Shown here: piece by piece, positions 17,693 through 24,494 of the stretch
Position numbering within the stretch: position 1 is the stretch's first letter
Layout: each line of letters opens with the position of its first letter
Assembly: GCF_900010725.2 (NCBI RefSeq)
Contig: NZ_LR734880.1
Coordinates: forward strand, 1-33,295
DNA length: 33,295 bases
Reading direction: 5' to 3'
DNA from: Planktothrix serta PCC 8927
GTDB taxonomy: Bacteria > Cyanobacteriota > Cyanobacteriia > Cyanobacteriales > Microcoleaceae
Position numbers and translations under genes: made by a program
Notes under the pieces: model-generated
Seen by the model: the letters and a program-made list of their open reading frames with translations, nothing else
Databases searched by the model: none
What the model was told of the DNA's origin: nothing

Positions 17693-18943
17693 CTACTTAA
17701 CTTCCGTTACTCGCCAACTCAATTTTAAATTCAGCCAGAAATTCCAAAAAGTCACAATAGCGATCGCAATTACCTTCGCTAAATAGGCATTCATCCCAAA
17801 CACATTAAATAAAAGATTCACTAATAACACATTTAAAATCAACCCTGACAAACAAATTAAGTTAAACTTCAAAAATCGTTTAAACCGTTTTCCCATCCCT
17901 TTTTGATGGCTAGAAATATCTCCAAATGTCCAAATATCGTTCCAGAGGAAATTATTAATAATCGCCACTTCTGCGGAGAATATGGCACTCCGAGTTAAAG
18001 GGAAACCCAGAACAGTATAAAAGAGATAAAACACTCCCATATCCACAAAAACACCACTAAACCCCACAATTCCAAACCGCAAAAACCGCATTATAGGCCA
18101 TCGGGCTAACCGTAATTTAACTAAATGTTGTAAATATTCAATATATTGTTTCCCAGTCACTTTGCTTTCCCCTTCTAAGCGTTCTTGGAAAACATAACCC
18201 ACTTCTGCCACCCAACGAATTTGACCCCGACCTAACACTTCAATCAGGATTTTATAGCCAATAGGATCAAGAATTTTTCCAGCAATTGCTTCCCGTCTCA
18301 CCATAAAATACCCACTCATCGGATCGGAAACCCGACCAATAACACCGGGTAAAATAATTAATCCTAAAACCTGCGCTCCTCTCGATAAAAACCGCCGAAT
18401 TACACTCCAATCACTGACTCCTCCTCCTTCAATATGGCGACTACCAACGGCTAAATCTGCACCCCGTTCTATTTCAGCTAAAAGTTGTAATAAACTTTCA
18501 GGAGGATGTTGTAAATCGGCATCAATTACCCCTAAAACTTCCCCTCTCGCCACTTGCCAACCCCGAATTACAGCCGTTGATAATCCCCGTTCTTCTTGAC
18601 GGCGCATTACCCGTAATTGGGGAAATTCCGGCATTAATTCCGCCGCGACTTTCCACGTTAAATCTGGACTATCATCATCAACAATAATTAATTCATATTC
18701 ATTGGGAATTGCAGCATTTAATAACTGAGTTAATTGCTGGACAATTTCCCTAACATTTTCACTTTCTTTATAGGTGGGAATCACCAAGGACAATCGAATT
18801 GCAAACTCACCCAGTTCTGTTGGAATAGCAGCTTGTGTCGGAATCTGTAATGGCCCTGTGGGAACAGACAAAAGAGTATTCATTTCAGGCAAATTCATAG
18901 GGGGTTTAACCTCATTAATTGTTGTTGTAGAATTGATGATCAA
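17693..18943 (-). CDS. GT2-GtrA fusion: dolichyl/polyprenyl-phosphate sugar synthase with flippase-like domain
   Basis: Residues 50-270 form a GT2 domain of the dolichol-phosphate-mannose synthase type: LSLVIPTYKESENV at 51-64, IIVDDDSPD at 86-94 and the DADLQHPPE metal-binding block at 141-149. Residues 280-416 form a four-helix GtrA-like domain beginning FLRFGIVGFSGV. The enzyme is expected to make a polyprenyl-phosphate-linked hexose on the inner face and help move it across, giving the donor used by GT-C enzymes such as the GT39 protein at 13178. The first 45 residues are poorly conserved, so a later Met may be the true start. The domain order is the common one in cyanobacteria. Confidence 0.9.
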   Translation of the reverse strand: MIINSTTTINEVKPPMNLPEMNTLLSVPTGPLQIPTQAAIPTELGEFAIRLSLVIPTYKESENVREIVQQLTQLLNAAIPNEYELIIVDDDSPDLTWKVAAELMPEFPQLRVMRRQEERGLSTAVIRGWQVARGEVLGVIDADLQHPPESLLQLLAEIERGADLAVGSRHIEGGGVSDWSVIRRFLSRGAQVLGLIILPGVIGRVSDPMSGYFMVRREAIAGKILDPIGYKILIEVLGRGQIRWVAEVGYVFQERLEGESKVTGKQYIEYLQHLVKLRLARWPIMRFLRFGIVGFSGVFVDMGVFYLFYTVLGFPLTRSAIFSAEVAIINNFLWNDIWTFGDISSHQKGMGKRFKRFLKFNLICLSGLILNVLLVNLLFNVFGMNAYLAKVIAIAIVTFWNFWLNLKLSWRVTEVK

Positions 18944-19046
18944 TTGGCTTCAAAAAGAAAGCCGGATGGGGATTGAACTCATCCTAAATTAGAGTGATTC
19001 TCCCTGCGAACTGTTCCCTATTCCCTTGATTTGTTTGAAGCAACAA

Positions 19047-19256
19047 TCAAATATCATGGAATTTGATTCGGCCTGTTTGGACATAATCAAAAACTCGATT
19101 AATTTGGTTACGTTCAGACTCAGTAATATCTTTATCTGATAAAATAGCAGACATTAATCTCAAATAGTCACCATGACTCAACTGACCCGAATTGATAATG
19201 TGATCTGTTACTTGAGTAATGGAGATTTTTGAGCGAGTTTGAATTGTCCAGAGCAT
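19047..19256 (-). CDS. Small conserved cyanobacterial protein, function unknown
   Basis: This is a 69-aa soluble, helical protein. The core LTSAILSD-type segment (here LMSAILSDKDITESERNQINRVFDYVQTGRIK) resembles small hypothetical proteins I recall from many cyanobacteria; no function is known to me. The composition is normal coding, with no membrane segment. It lies upstream of the GT2-GtrA gene on the same strand, with a 103-base gap, and divergent from gloB. Confidence 0.65.
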   Translation of the reverse strand: MLWTIQTRSKISITQVTDHIINSGQLSHGDYLRLMSAILSDKDITESERNQINRVFDYVQTGRIKFHDI

Positions 19257-19386
19257 CTCAACAATAACCTCTGTTATTTAATCATTAACTGATTCTGCGA
19301 GAAGATTTGCTAAACTATCTATTCAGACCCCGCAGAGCATCAACTATTCTGAACCCTGATCAAATCGGCCCAGGAGATTGCTTTTT

Positions 19387-20160
19387 ATGCAAATTGAACG
19401 AATTCCCGTCCTCTCTGATAATTACATTTTTTTACTGTATGATCCCCATCGGAAGATTGCCGCCGTTGTTGACCCCGCAGAAGCCTATCCTGTTTTACAA
19501 CATTTACAGACATTAGGAGCCGAATTAGTTGCAATTTTTAACACCCACCATCACAGCGATCATGTTGGGGGAAATACACAACTGATCCAACACTATCCCA
19601 ATCTTACTATTTATGGAGGAGCAGAAGATCAAGGCAGAATTCCCGGTCAAATGATATTTTTAAAACAGGGCGATCGCGTTCAATTTGGGGATCAAGTCGG
19701 GACGGTCTTGTTTGTTCCCGGTCATACAAAAGCCCACATTGCCTATTATTTCCCGCCCCAACACGCTGATGAACCCGGCGACTTATTCTGTGGAGATACC
19801 CTATTTTCAGGGGGGTGTGGTCGTTTATTTGAAGGAACTCCTCAACAAATGGTGACTTCCCTGAATAAATTTCGCAACCTACCTGAAACCACTAGAGTTT
19901 GGTGTGCCCACGAATACACCCTCAATAACTTAAAATTTGCCTTAACGGTAGATGCTGACAATTCAGAGTTACATGATCGTTTCCAAAATGTCAAGGTTGC
20001 CCGCAGTCAAAATCAAGCCACCATTCCCTCAAATATCGGTTTAGAAAAACGCACGAACCCTTTTTTGCGTTGGGATGTTCCTAGTTTACAGTCTGCGACG
20101 AATAGCCAAGATCCCATTCAAACTTTTGCCCGTTTGCGAGGGATGAAGGATCAATTTTAA
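19387..20160 (+). CDS. gloB: Hydroxyacylglutathione hydrolase (glyoxalase II)
   Basis: This enzyme hydrolyses S-lactoylglutathione to lactate and glutathione, the second step of methylglyoxal detoxification in the cytosol. The metallo-beta-lactamase metal sites are complete: THHHSDH near 53-59, GHTKAHI near 114-120, [15 protein letters not shown] near 136-150 and CAHEYT near 177-182. I placed the start at the ATG at 19387 because AGGAG at 19372-19376 is properly spaced from it; the upstream in-frame TTG at 19378 would sit on the ribosome site. That gives 257 aa, the usual length. It ends 7 bases from the convergent toxin gene. Confidence 0.95.
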   Translation: MQIERIPVLSDNYIFLLYDPHRKIAAVVDPAEAYPVLQHLQTLGAELVAIFNTHHHSDHVGGNTQLIQHYPNLTIYGGAEDQGRIPGQMIFLKQGDRVQFGDQVGTVLFVPGHTKAHIAYYFPPQHADEPGDLFCGDTLFSGGCGRLFEGTPQQMVTSLNKFRNLPETTRVWCAHEYTLNNLKFALTVDADNSELHDRFQNVKVARSQNQATIPSNIGLEKRTNPFLRWDVPSLQSATNSQDPIQTFARLRGMKDQF

Positions 20161-20167
20161 AGGGAGA

Positions 20168-20569
20168 TTAAAGTTCCCAATCTTCAATTTGCAAGTTAGG
20201 AACTCGACTAAATTCTGCTGTATTGTGAGTGACTAGAACTAATTTGTTAGCTAAAGCGATCGCCGCAATTTGCACATCATAGGGGCCAATAGGTGTACCT
20301 AAAGCTGCTAATTGGGCGCGGATTTCTCCGGCAATTTTAGCTGCTTTTTTATTCAAAGATAAAATATTGAATTGTTTAAAAAAACGCTGTAATATTGCTA
20401 AATTTCGCTCTGGTTGGCTACTTTTATATGCACCATAATAAAGTTCAAACTGTACAACAGTACACAAATAAATATCCCCTGGCTGTTGTAAAGCTAATCG
20501 ACGAGTTACGGATGGATTACTATTATTCAGGAGTTGAATACAAACATTAGTATCGAGTAAATAACTCAA
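20168..20569 (-). CDS. vapC: VapC-type PIN-domain toxin (endoribonuclease)
   Basis: The protein is a 133-aa PIN-domain ribonuclease. The acidic site is present: Asp6 in YLLDTNVCI, Glu42 in VQFELYYGAYKS, Asp98 in GPYDVQIAAIAL and a THN-E end (114-119). VapC proteins cleave RNA, commonly initiator tRNA, when their antitoxin is degraded; the target here is unknown. Its ATG overlaps the stop of the antitoxin gene by 4 bases, so the two are translationally coupled. The complete motif set suggests it is functional. Confidence 0.9.
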   Translation of the reverse strand: MSYLLDTNVCIQLLNNSNPSVTRRLALQQPGDIYLCTVVQFELYYGAYKSSQPERNLAILQRFFKQFNILSLNKKAAKIAGEIRAQLAALGTPIGPYDVQIAAIALANKLVLVTHNTAEFSRVPNLQIEDWEL

Positions 20570-20805
20570 AACAAATTCTCCCTAATTTCATATTGTCCTT
20601 GATTTTCTCGGACTAAGGGTTCACCTACCCAGCCACCAATTACCTCCTCAAAAAACCCAGGTTGCCAATTTCTGGCTTTCTGGGTTTCACTCTTAGCTTG
20701 AAAGATCACAATAGCCTCTAAGTCTCTATCTTTAAATTCTGCTGGCATTTTTACCCGTAATATTCCATCCTCACCAATGCGTCCTTTGAACTGAATACTC
20801 TGCAT
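20566..20805 (-). CDS. vapB: VapB-like antitoxin
   Basis: This is a 79-aa protein directly upstream of and overlapping the PIN toxin gene by 4 bases. The N-terminal beta-rich part (IQFKGRIGEDGILRVKMP) could be an AbrB/SpoVT-like or similar DNA-binding fold and the acidic, Trp-containing C-terminus would bind the toxin. The assignment rests mainly on position and size; the exact antitoxin family is not certain. Antitoxins of this kind usually repress their own promoter together with the toxin, probably in the ~90 bases upstream. Confidence 0.8.
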   Translation of the reverse strand: MQSIQFKGRIGEDGILRVKMPAEFKDRDLEAIVIFQAKSETQKARNWQPGFFEEVIGGWVGEPLVRENQGQYEIRENLF

Positions 20806-20896
20806 AACAGCCTCCTGGGTGAATCATGACCCAACTGAGTTTGTATTGTACTACGCAATTACAAGTATCCTAAACAGGGATAAGTTAATCATGGAC

Positions 20897-20925
20897 TTGC
20901 GATCGCACCCGAATTTCGTTAATAT
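20897..20925 (+). promoter_or_regulatory. Sigma-70-type promoter of rplI
   Basis: TTGCGA at 20897-20902 and TAATAT at 20920-20925 are separated by 17 bases, a near-consensus arrangement. The -35 box lies inside a HIP1 site. Transcription would start near 20932, giving a short leader of about 30 bases with AGGAAC before the rplI ATG. Confidence 0.65.
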
Positions 20926-20961
20926 AGAGTGTTTGGGTTAAAAAAAATATAGGAACTGATC

Positions 20962-21420
20962 ATGGCGAAGCGTATTCAAGTGGTTCTGACGAAGGATGTC
21001 ACTAAACTCGGAAAAAATGGGGATCTCGTAGAAGTCGCCCCGGGTTATGCTCGTAACTATTTACTCCCTCAGAGTATCGCAGTTCGGGCCACTCCTGGTA
21101 TTCTCAAACAGGTAGAACGGCGTCGGGAAGAAGAACGTCAACGCCAACTGGAACTGAAACAACAAGCTGAAACTCAGAAACAAGCCCTAGAAGCGGTGGG
21201 TGTGTTCAAAATTGCCAAACAAGTTGGGGAAGAAAACGCAATTTTTGGAACTGTTACAGAGAAGGAATTAGCAGAATTGATTCAACAAACCATTGGTCAA
21301 GAAGTTGATCGTAGAGAAATTACTCTCCCCAGTATCAGTAAATTAGGAACCTATAGAGCCCATATTAAGTTACATACTGAAGTAACAGCAGATGTAGAAG
21401 TTGAAGTGGTTTCTCTGTAA
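20962..21420 (+). CDS. rplI: 50S ribosomal protein L9
   Basis: This is a large-subunit ribosomal protein that binds 23S rRNA near the L1 stalk. The N-terminal globular domain holds the family signature [20 protein letters not shown] at about 17-36; a long Glu/Gln/Arg-rich connecting helix (about 50-80) and the C-terminal domain follow. At 152 aa it has the standard length. An AGGAAC ribosome site precedes the ATG, a clear promoter lies at 20897-20925 and a hairpin terminator follows, so it is a single-gene unit rather than part of the rpsF-rpsR-rplI operon seen elsewhere. Confidence 0.97.
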   Translation: MAKRIQVVLTKDVTKLGKNGDLVEVAPGYARNYLLPQSIAVRATPGILKQVERRREEERQRQLELKQQAETQKQALEAVGVFKIAKQVGEENAIFGTVTEKELAELIQQTIGQEVDRREITLPSISKLGTYRAHIKLHTEVTADVEVEVVSL

Positions 21421-21465
21421 ATTTTTATTGGATTCAATTTAACCGATTTTAACAGGTTTCCCCCT

Positions 21466-21497
21466 AAGCCCGAACTTAAGTTCAGGGCTTATTTTTA
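21466..21497. terminator. Bidirectional hairpin terminator between rplI and the convergent 401-aa gene
   Basis: AAGCCC-GAACTT pairs with AAGTTC-A-GGGCTT (21466-21490), a stem of about 12 base pairs with one bulged A, followed by a T-rich run on the plus strand that overlaps the stop of the convergent gene. The stem sequence resembles the cyanobacterial GCCCGAAC repeat also present near 30800-30812. Confidence 0.75.
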
Positions 21498-22700
21498 TTC
21501 TTGTACTTTAAATGAATAATAAAGATTAGCAACTGTTAAATCAGGAACTTCTTTCCAGTTGGTTAAGGCTAATCCTTTAAAATCCAGAGCGATCGCTCTT
21601 TGACAAATATAGGATTCATACTCAGAGCGTAATTCTGGTTTAAGGATAAATTTAAGTTGATCTTTCAAAGCAACAAAATGTGATTGAGCTTTTAATTCTT
21701 GATACAGTTCAAATGGGGAGCGTTTTTGTAAAGCGTTAGATTCTTGGGATTGATTTAAACTAACAATATCCGTTACATTAAAACTAGCTAGTTTTTCCTG
21801 ATCCTCAACCGATAAATTTTGTATTACTTTTAAATTGTTTTTCCAGAAATTAATTAAAATTATATCATGATTGATAATATAGTTAATTCTAGGAAATATA
21901 AAATCAATTTCTTCCTCTGATTGACAGGACTCTGTTAATTCCATGCAATCTTTGATGATTTTATCTTTTAGGTGATTCAACTGAAAAATACAAGCATCAA
22001 AATCATTTTTTAAAATATCAACTAAAGCTAAAGTTTGTTCAATCGCCCAAGCACATTCTAATCGCTTTAATTTTCCTGAAATCGAAGGACAAGAAATTAA
22101 TTCTTTGTTGTTATAAATAGCTAAACAATTTTGTAAATTATTCCAAATAAAGTTTAATTTATCATTTCTATCCTTAGAATTTTGTGTGATTAAAGCCGAT
22201 GGCAGTTGATTATTATGAACGGACTGAAAGATTCCATAAGCCTTAACAAACTCAACGCGGTGTATTTCTTGTTTAATTTCTTGACCCACTTGATTGATCG
22301 CTTTTAAAATTTCATCTCCTTGATGATTAATAATTGATTTTAAATCTGTAAAACCTGTTTGAAGCTCTAATAAAACTTGATCTAATTTGAAATTTGATTG
22401 ACGATTTTGCTGCAAATTTAGTGCTGAAAGTATTCCCTGTAAAGCCACACCGACTCCTAACGTTGCTGTTGTTGATTCTAATATACTAGCCTTTTCTTGT
22501 AAGCTCTCCATGCCTCTTTTTAGCTCGTCTAATTCTTGAGTAAGATTGTCAGATTCTACCTTACCTTGATAGAATCTGACCCCGATTTTTGCGATAACTA
22601 CTACAGTCCCCAGATAAGGAACACCAGCTACAAAGGGAGATGCTACATCTAAAACAACACCGATAGACTTTAACAAAGGTGCTAAATCTTGAGATTCCAT
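21495..22700 (-). CDS. Coiled-coil protein with hydrophobic N-terminus, function unknown
   Basis: This is a 401-aa protein I do not recognise. Residues 12-42 are hydrophobic and Gly/Pro-rich (VLDVASPFVAGVPYLGTVVV), then a charged coiled-coil stretch (about 47-75), a second apolar stretch (80-95, LGVGVALQGILSAL) and a second amphipathic helix region (105-150). The remaining 250 residues are helical and Lys/Asn/Ile-rich. This layout, apolar hairpin-like segment plus long helices, is seen in alpha-helical pore-forming proteins and in HeLo-like death-inducing domains, but no diagnostic motif is present. It is divergent from another coiled-coil gene, 107 bases away, with which it may form a functional pair (inference). 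Confidence 0.75.
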   Translation of the reverse strand: MESQDLAPLLKSIGVVLDVASPFVAGVPYLGTVVVIAKIGVRFYQGKVESDNLTQELDELKRGMESLQEKASILESTTATLGVGVALQGILSALNLQQNRQSNFKLDQVLLELQTGFTDLKSIINHQGDEILKAINQVGQEIKQEIHRVEFVKAYGIFQSVHNNQLPSALITQNSKDRNDKLNFIWNNLQNCLAIYNNKELISCPSISGKLKRLECAWAIEQTLALVDILKNDFDACIFQLNHLKDKIIKDCMELTESCQSEEEIDFIFPRINYIINHDIILINFWKNNLKVIQNLSVEDQEKLASFNVTDIVSLNQSQESNALQKRSPFELYQELKAQSHFVALKDQLKFILKPELRSEYESYICQRAIALDFKGLALTNWKEVPDLTVANLYYSFKVQE

Positions 22701-22730
22701 AACTAAGTTAACCTGAGTGTCAGAAGTTAG

Positions 22731-22744
22731 TATAATTAATTATA
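22731..22744. promoter_or_regulatory. Perfect 14-base AT palindrome in the divergent promoter region
   Basis: TATAATTAATTATA is a perfect palindrome near the middle of the 107-base gap between the divergent 401-aa and 339-aa genes. Each half contains TATAAT, so it could supply overlapping -10 boxes in both directions or serve as an operator. No good -35 boxes are visible. Confidence 0.45.
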
Positions 22745-22807
22745 TCAGTGATACCTGTTCAAAGTCGTCTCTGATGGGAAAGAACATTGATCTAGGAATT
22801 AAATGTG

Positions 22808-23824
22808 ATGAATGAATCTCTCAAAGCCTTTCTTGCTCTTAATCAAGCGATTACACTAATCCATTCTAATGATAATCAATCCTTAGAGTTAAAACAGTCA
22901 GCAACCGATTTAAGTCAATCAATTCAACTCTGTACGGATGAAATGAGACAGTCTGCTGTCAAATTAGAACAATTACTAAAAAATTGTCATCAGGATTTAG
23001 ATTATGCTGAGGAAGTTTGGAATAGTAAAGCCAGAATTTTATCTATCCCCAAGGATGAAATTTGGGAACAGATCGCACAAATTAGCAATGTAGATGTACG
23101 GATTCGTAATTTAAGAAAAAAATGTAAAATAGAAGTTGTTAAAGAACTTAAACAGTCGTGGACAAATCGAGTTACACAACTCAAAAGACAGTGGTTTACT
23201 GAGAAAAATACGGGTAAACCCAAACAAGAGGCAGGCTTATCGGATAAAGATGGTTTAATCAAGGGTTTAGAAAGAGAATTAATAGATCAAAATCGTCAAA
23301 TTATTCTAGCGATTCATCATAATTTGGAACTACTAGGTCAAGATTTCTCTGTGTTTAAAATTAATCAGTTAGACTCTCATGTTAGTTGTTTGCCTAGCAA
23401 ATACAAGAATAGTTTATTATTTCAAATAAACCACTATCATTATAAATTAAATTTATTTTTTAATGCAAAAGTAGCTATTTCTAACTCTTTAGCGAATTCA
23501 ACAAAACCCAGTTGGGATTCCTTTTATAAAGATAGTTTTTTAGTTATTAAAAGAGATCGATTAGATGAATTTTCAATTACAGTCCTTTTATTTATCGAAA
23601 GTAGCTTTTTGCAACGGTTAGACGAGTGTTTTGATTTGGCTATATCAACTCTAATGTTTCATTTGACATTTTACAATGATTTATTAGAAAAACAAAATAG
23701 ATATCAGCAAGAAATGCCTCAAAAATGGCAAGCTGAAAAACAATCCTTAGATCAACTGCGTTCACAAATTGATAAAGTTCAGGCAGAAATTGATACGATT
23801 TTAAATTCTATTTCCAAAAGTTAA
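22808..23824 (+). CDS. Coiled-coil protein, function unknown (divergent partner of the 401-aa gene)
   Basis: This protein of 338-339 aa has no motif I recognise. Residues 26-130 are strongly helical with coiled-coil character, ending in a basic stretch (KELKQSWTNRVTQLKRQW). A polar break falls at 131-148. The central part (150-290) contains an amphipathic or weakly hydrophobic region (258-290, SITVLLFIESSFLQ and ISTLMFHLTF), and residues 295-335 form a closing coiled coil. No signal peptide or clear membrane helix is present. I placed the start at the ATG at 22808; a GTG at 22805 would add one residue. Sizes of about 400 and 340 aa with mainly helical content recall two-part alpha-helical toxins such as XaxA/XaxB, but this is only a loose resemblance. 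Codon use is AT-rich like the partner gene. Confidence 0.72.
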   Translation: MNESLKAFLALNQAITLIHSNDNQSLELKQSATDLSQSIQLCTDEMRQSAVKLEQLLKNCHQDLDYAEEVWNSKARILSIPKDEIWEQIAQISNVDVRIRNLRKKCKIEVVKELKQSWTNRVTQLKRQWFTEKNTGKPKQEAGLSDKDGLIKGLERELIDQNRQIILAIHHNLELLGQDFSVFKINQLDSHVSCLPSKYKNSLLFQINHYHYKLNLFFNAKVAISNSLANSTKPSWDSFYKDSFLVIKRDRLDEFSITVLLFIESSFLQRLDECFDLAISTLMFHLTFYNDLLEKQNRYQQEMPQKWQAEKQSLDQLRSQIDKVQAEIDTILNSISKS

Positions 23825-23851
23825 GAATAATCAATCATCCTTAAAATGTAG

Positions 23852-23870
23852 GGGCGAGGTTTTCTCGCCC
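23852..23870. terminator. GGGCGAG/CTCGCCC hairpin
   Basis: GGGCGAG at 23852-23858 and CTCGCCC at 23864-23870 enclose a five-base loop, 28 bases after the stop of the coiled-coil gene. The GTAGGGGCGAGG lead-in matches the tip of the MITE-like element at 30747, so it is probably a remnant of that repeat family that may also stop transcription. Confidence 0.55.
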
Positions 23871-23974
23871 TTAAACGGCGTTTGTTAGCAAGAATAGGAT
23901 CATAGGTTTGAAGTGATAGGGGAAATGGGCGATCGCAAACCCATCAATATTTTTAACTTAACTTTTAGATATTT

Positions 23975-24007
23975 GGTGCGTGCGCGTTGCTTACGCACCC
24001 TACGCAG
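23975..24007. repeat. GGTGCGT...ACGCACC palindromic repeat
   Basis: GGTGCGT at 23975-23981 pairs with ACGCACC at 23993-23999, followed by CTACGCAG. GGTGCGTTACGCACC-type repeats are frequent in cyanobacterial genomes. It sits 8 bases beyond the point where the truncated PIN toxin stops, so its arrival may have caused the truncation. The rest of 23825-24015 shows a HIP1 site near 23930 and nothing else. Confidence 0.6.
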
Positions 24008-24015
24008 TTTTATTA

Positions 24016-24156
24016 TTACGTTGTCACTAAAAAAGTTTGATTTTGACGGAGCCTAGCCATTATTTCTTGTGCTTGTTCATGAAGATCATCCGTAGTATTA
24101 ATTAATGCGATCCAAGCTGCGCTATCCACAAAAACTTGATTAAATTTACTACTCAT
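24016..24156 (-). pseudogene. Truncated PIN-domain toxin (46 codons)
   Basis: This short reading frame encodes the first part of a PIN domain only: VFVDSAAWIALINTTDDLHEQA holds the first catalytic Asp (residue 11) and the typical following helix, then the chain breaks off at FLVTT and three consecutive TAA codons follow. A whole PIN toxin is about 130-140 aa, so the other catalytic acids are lost. Its ATG overlaps the stop of the antitoxin gene by 8 bases, the usual toxin-antitoxin arrangement. A palindromic repeat begins just past the break. It is almost surely not an active nuclease. Confidence 0.8.
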
Positions 24157-24418
24157 CTTGTTTTTGTTTTCCATACAAATAGTGATCATGCTGATGAGCT
24201 AAATCTCTGATACCCGTATCTACAGCATTTTGATTTAACGCCAACTCTAACGTATCCCAACCCGCTTCATACTCCTCAGAAGAAATATCAACTAATTGCT
24301 CCTGTTTTTCTGATTCTAAAAAAGTAATAATCACAGGATAGTTATCAGGATAAGATATCGGTTGAATGGGATAAATTACCCCATTTCTGACAATTCCTTT
24401 AATAGATTCCATAAGCAT
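24149..24418 (-). CDS. Antitoxin-like protein (AF2212/DUF104-type) of the broken PIN pair
   Basis: This is an 89-aa protein. The N-terminus, MESIKGIVRNGVIYPIQPI, resembles the short beta-hairpin start of AF2212-like antitoxins (family feature: K-G-x-V-x-N-G-x-I-x-P). The C-terminus is acidic then His/Tyr-rich. It lies upstream of and overlaps a truncated PIN-toxin reading frame, so it is probably an orphan antitoxin. A second ATG two codons in (24412) could be the start. Whether it still counteracts toxins made elsewhere in the genome is an open question. Confidence 0.75.
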   Translation of the reverse strand: MLMESIKGIVRNGVIYPIQPISYPDNYPVIITFLESEKQEQLVDISSEEYEAGWDTLELALNQNAVDTGIRDLAHQHDHYLYGKQKQDE

Positions 24419-24494
24419 TGTGTAAAATCAATGATCATTCTATAATAGAGTTTAACACAAAACGGTCTAATCGGCTTATTAACTAACTCATGCG

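Noticed and set aside
18774-18992. 72-codon plus-strand frame at the start of the GT2-GtrA gene
   Set aside because: It lies antisense to the poorly conserved N-terminus of a clear gene and has no recognisable motif or ribosome site.
19378-19386. TTG start for gloB
   Set aside because: It is too close to the AGGAG ribosome site; the ATG at 19387 has correct spacing and gives the family length.
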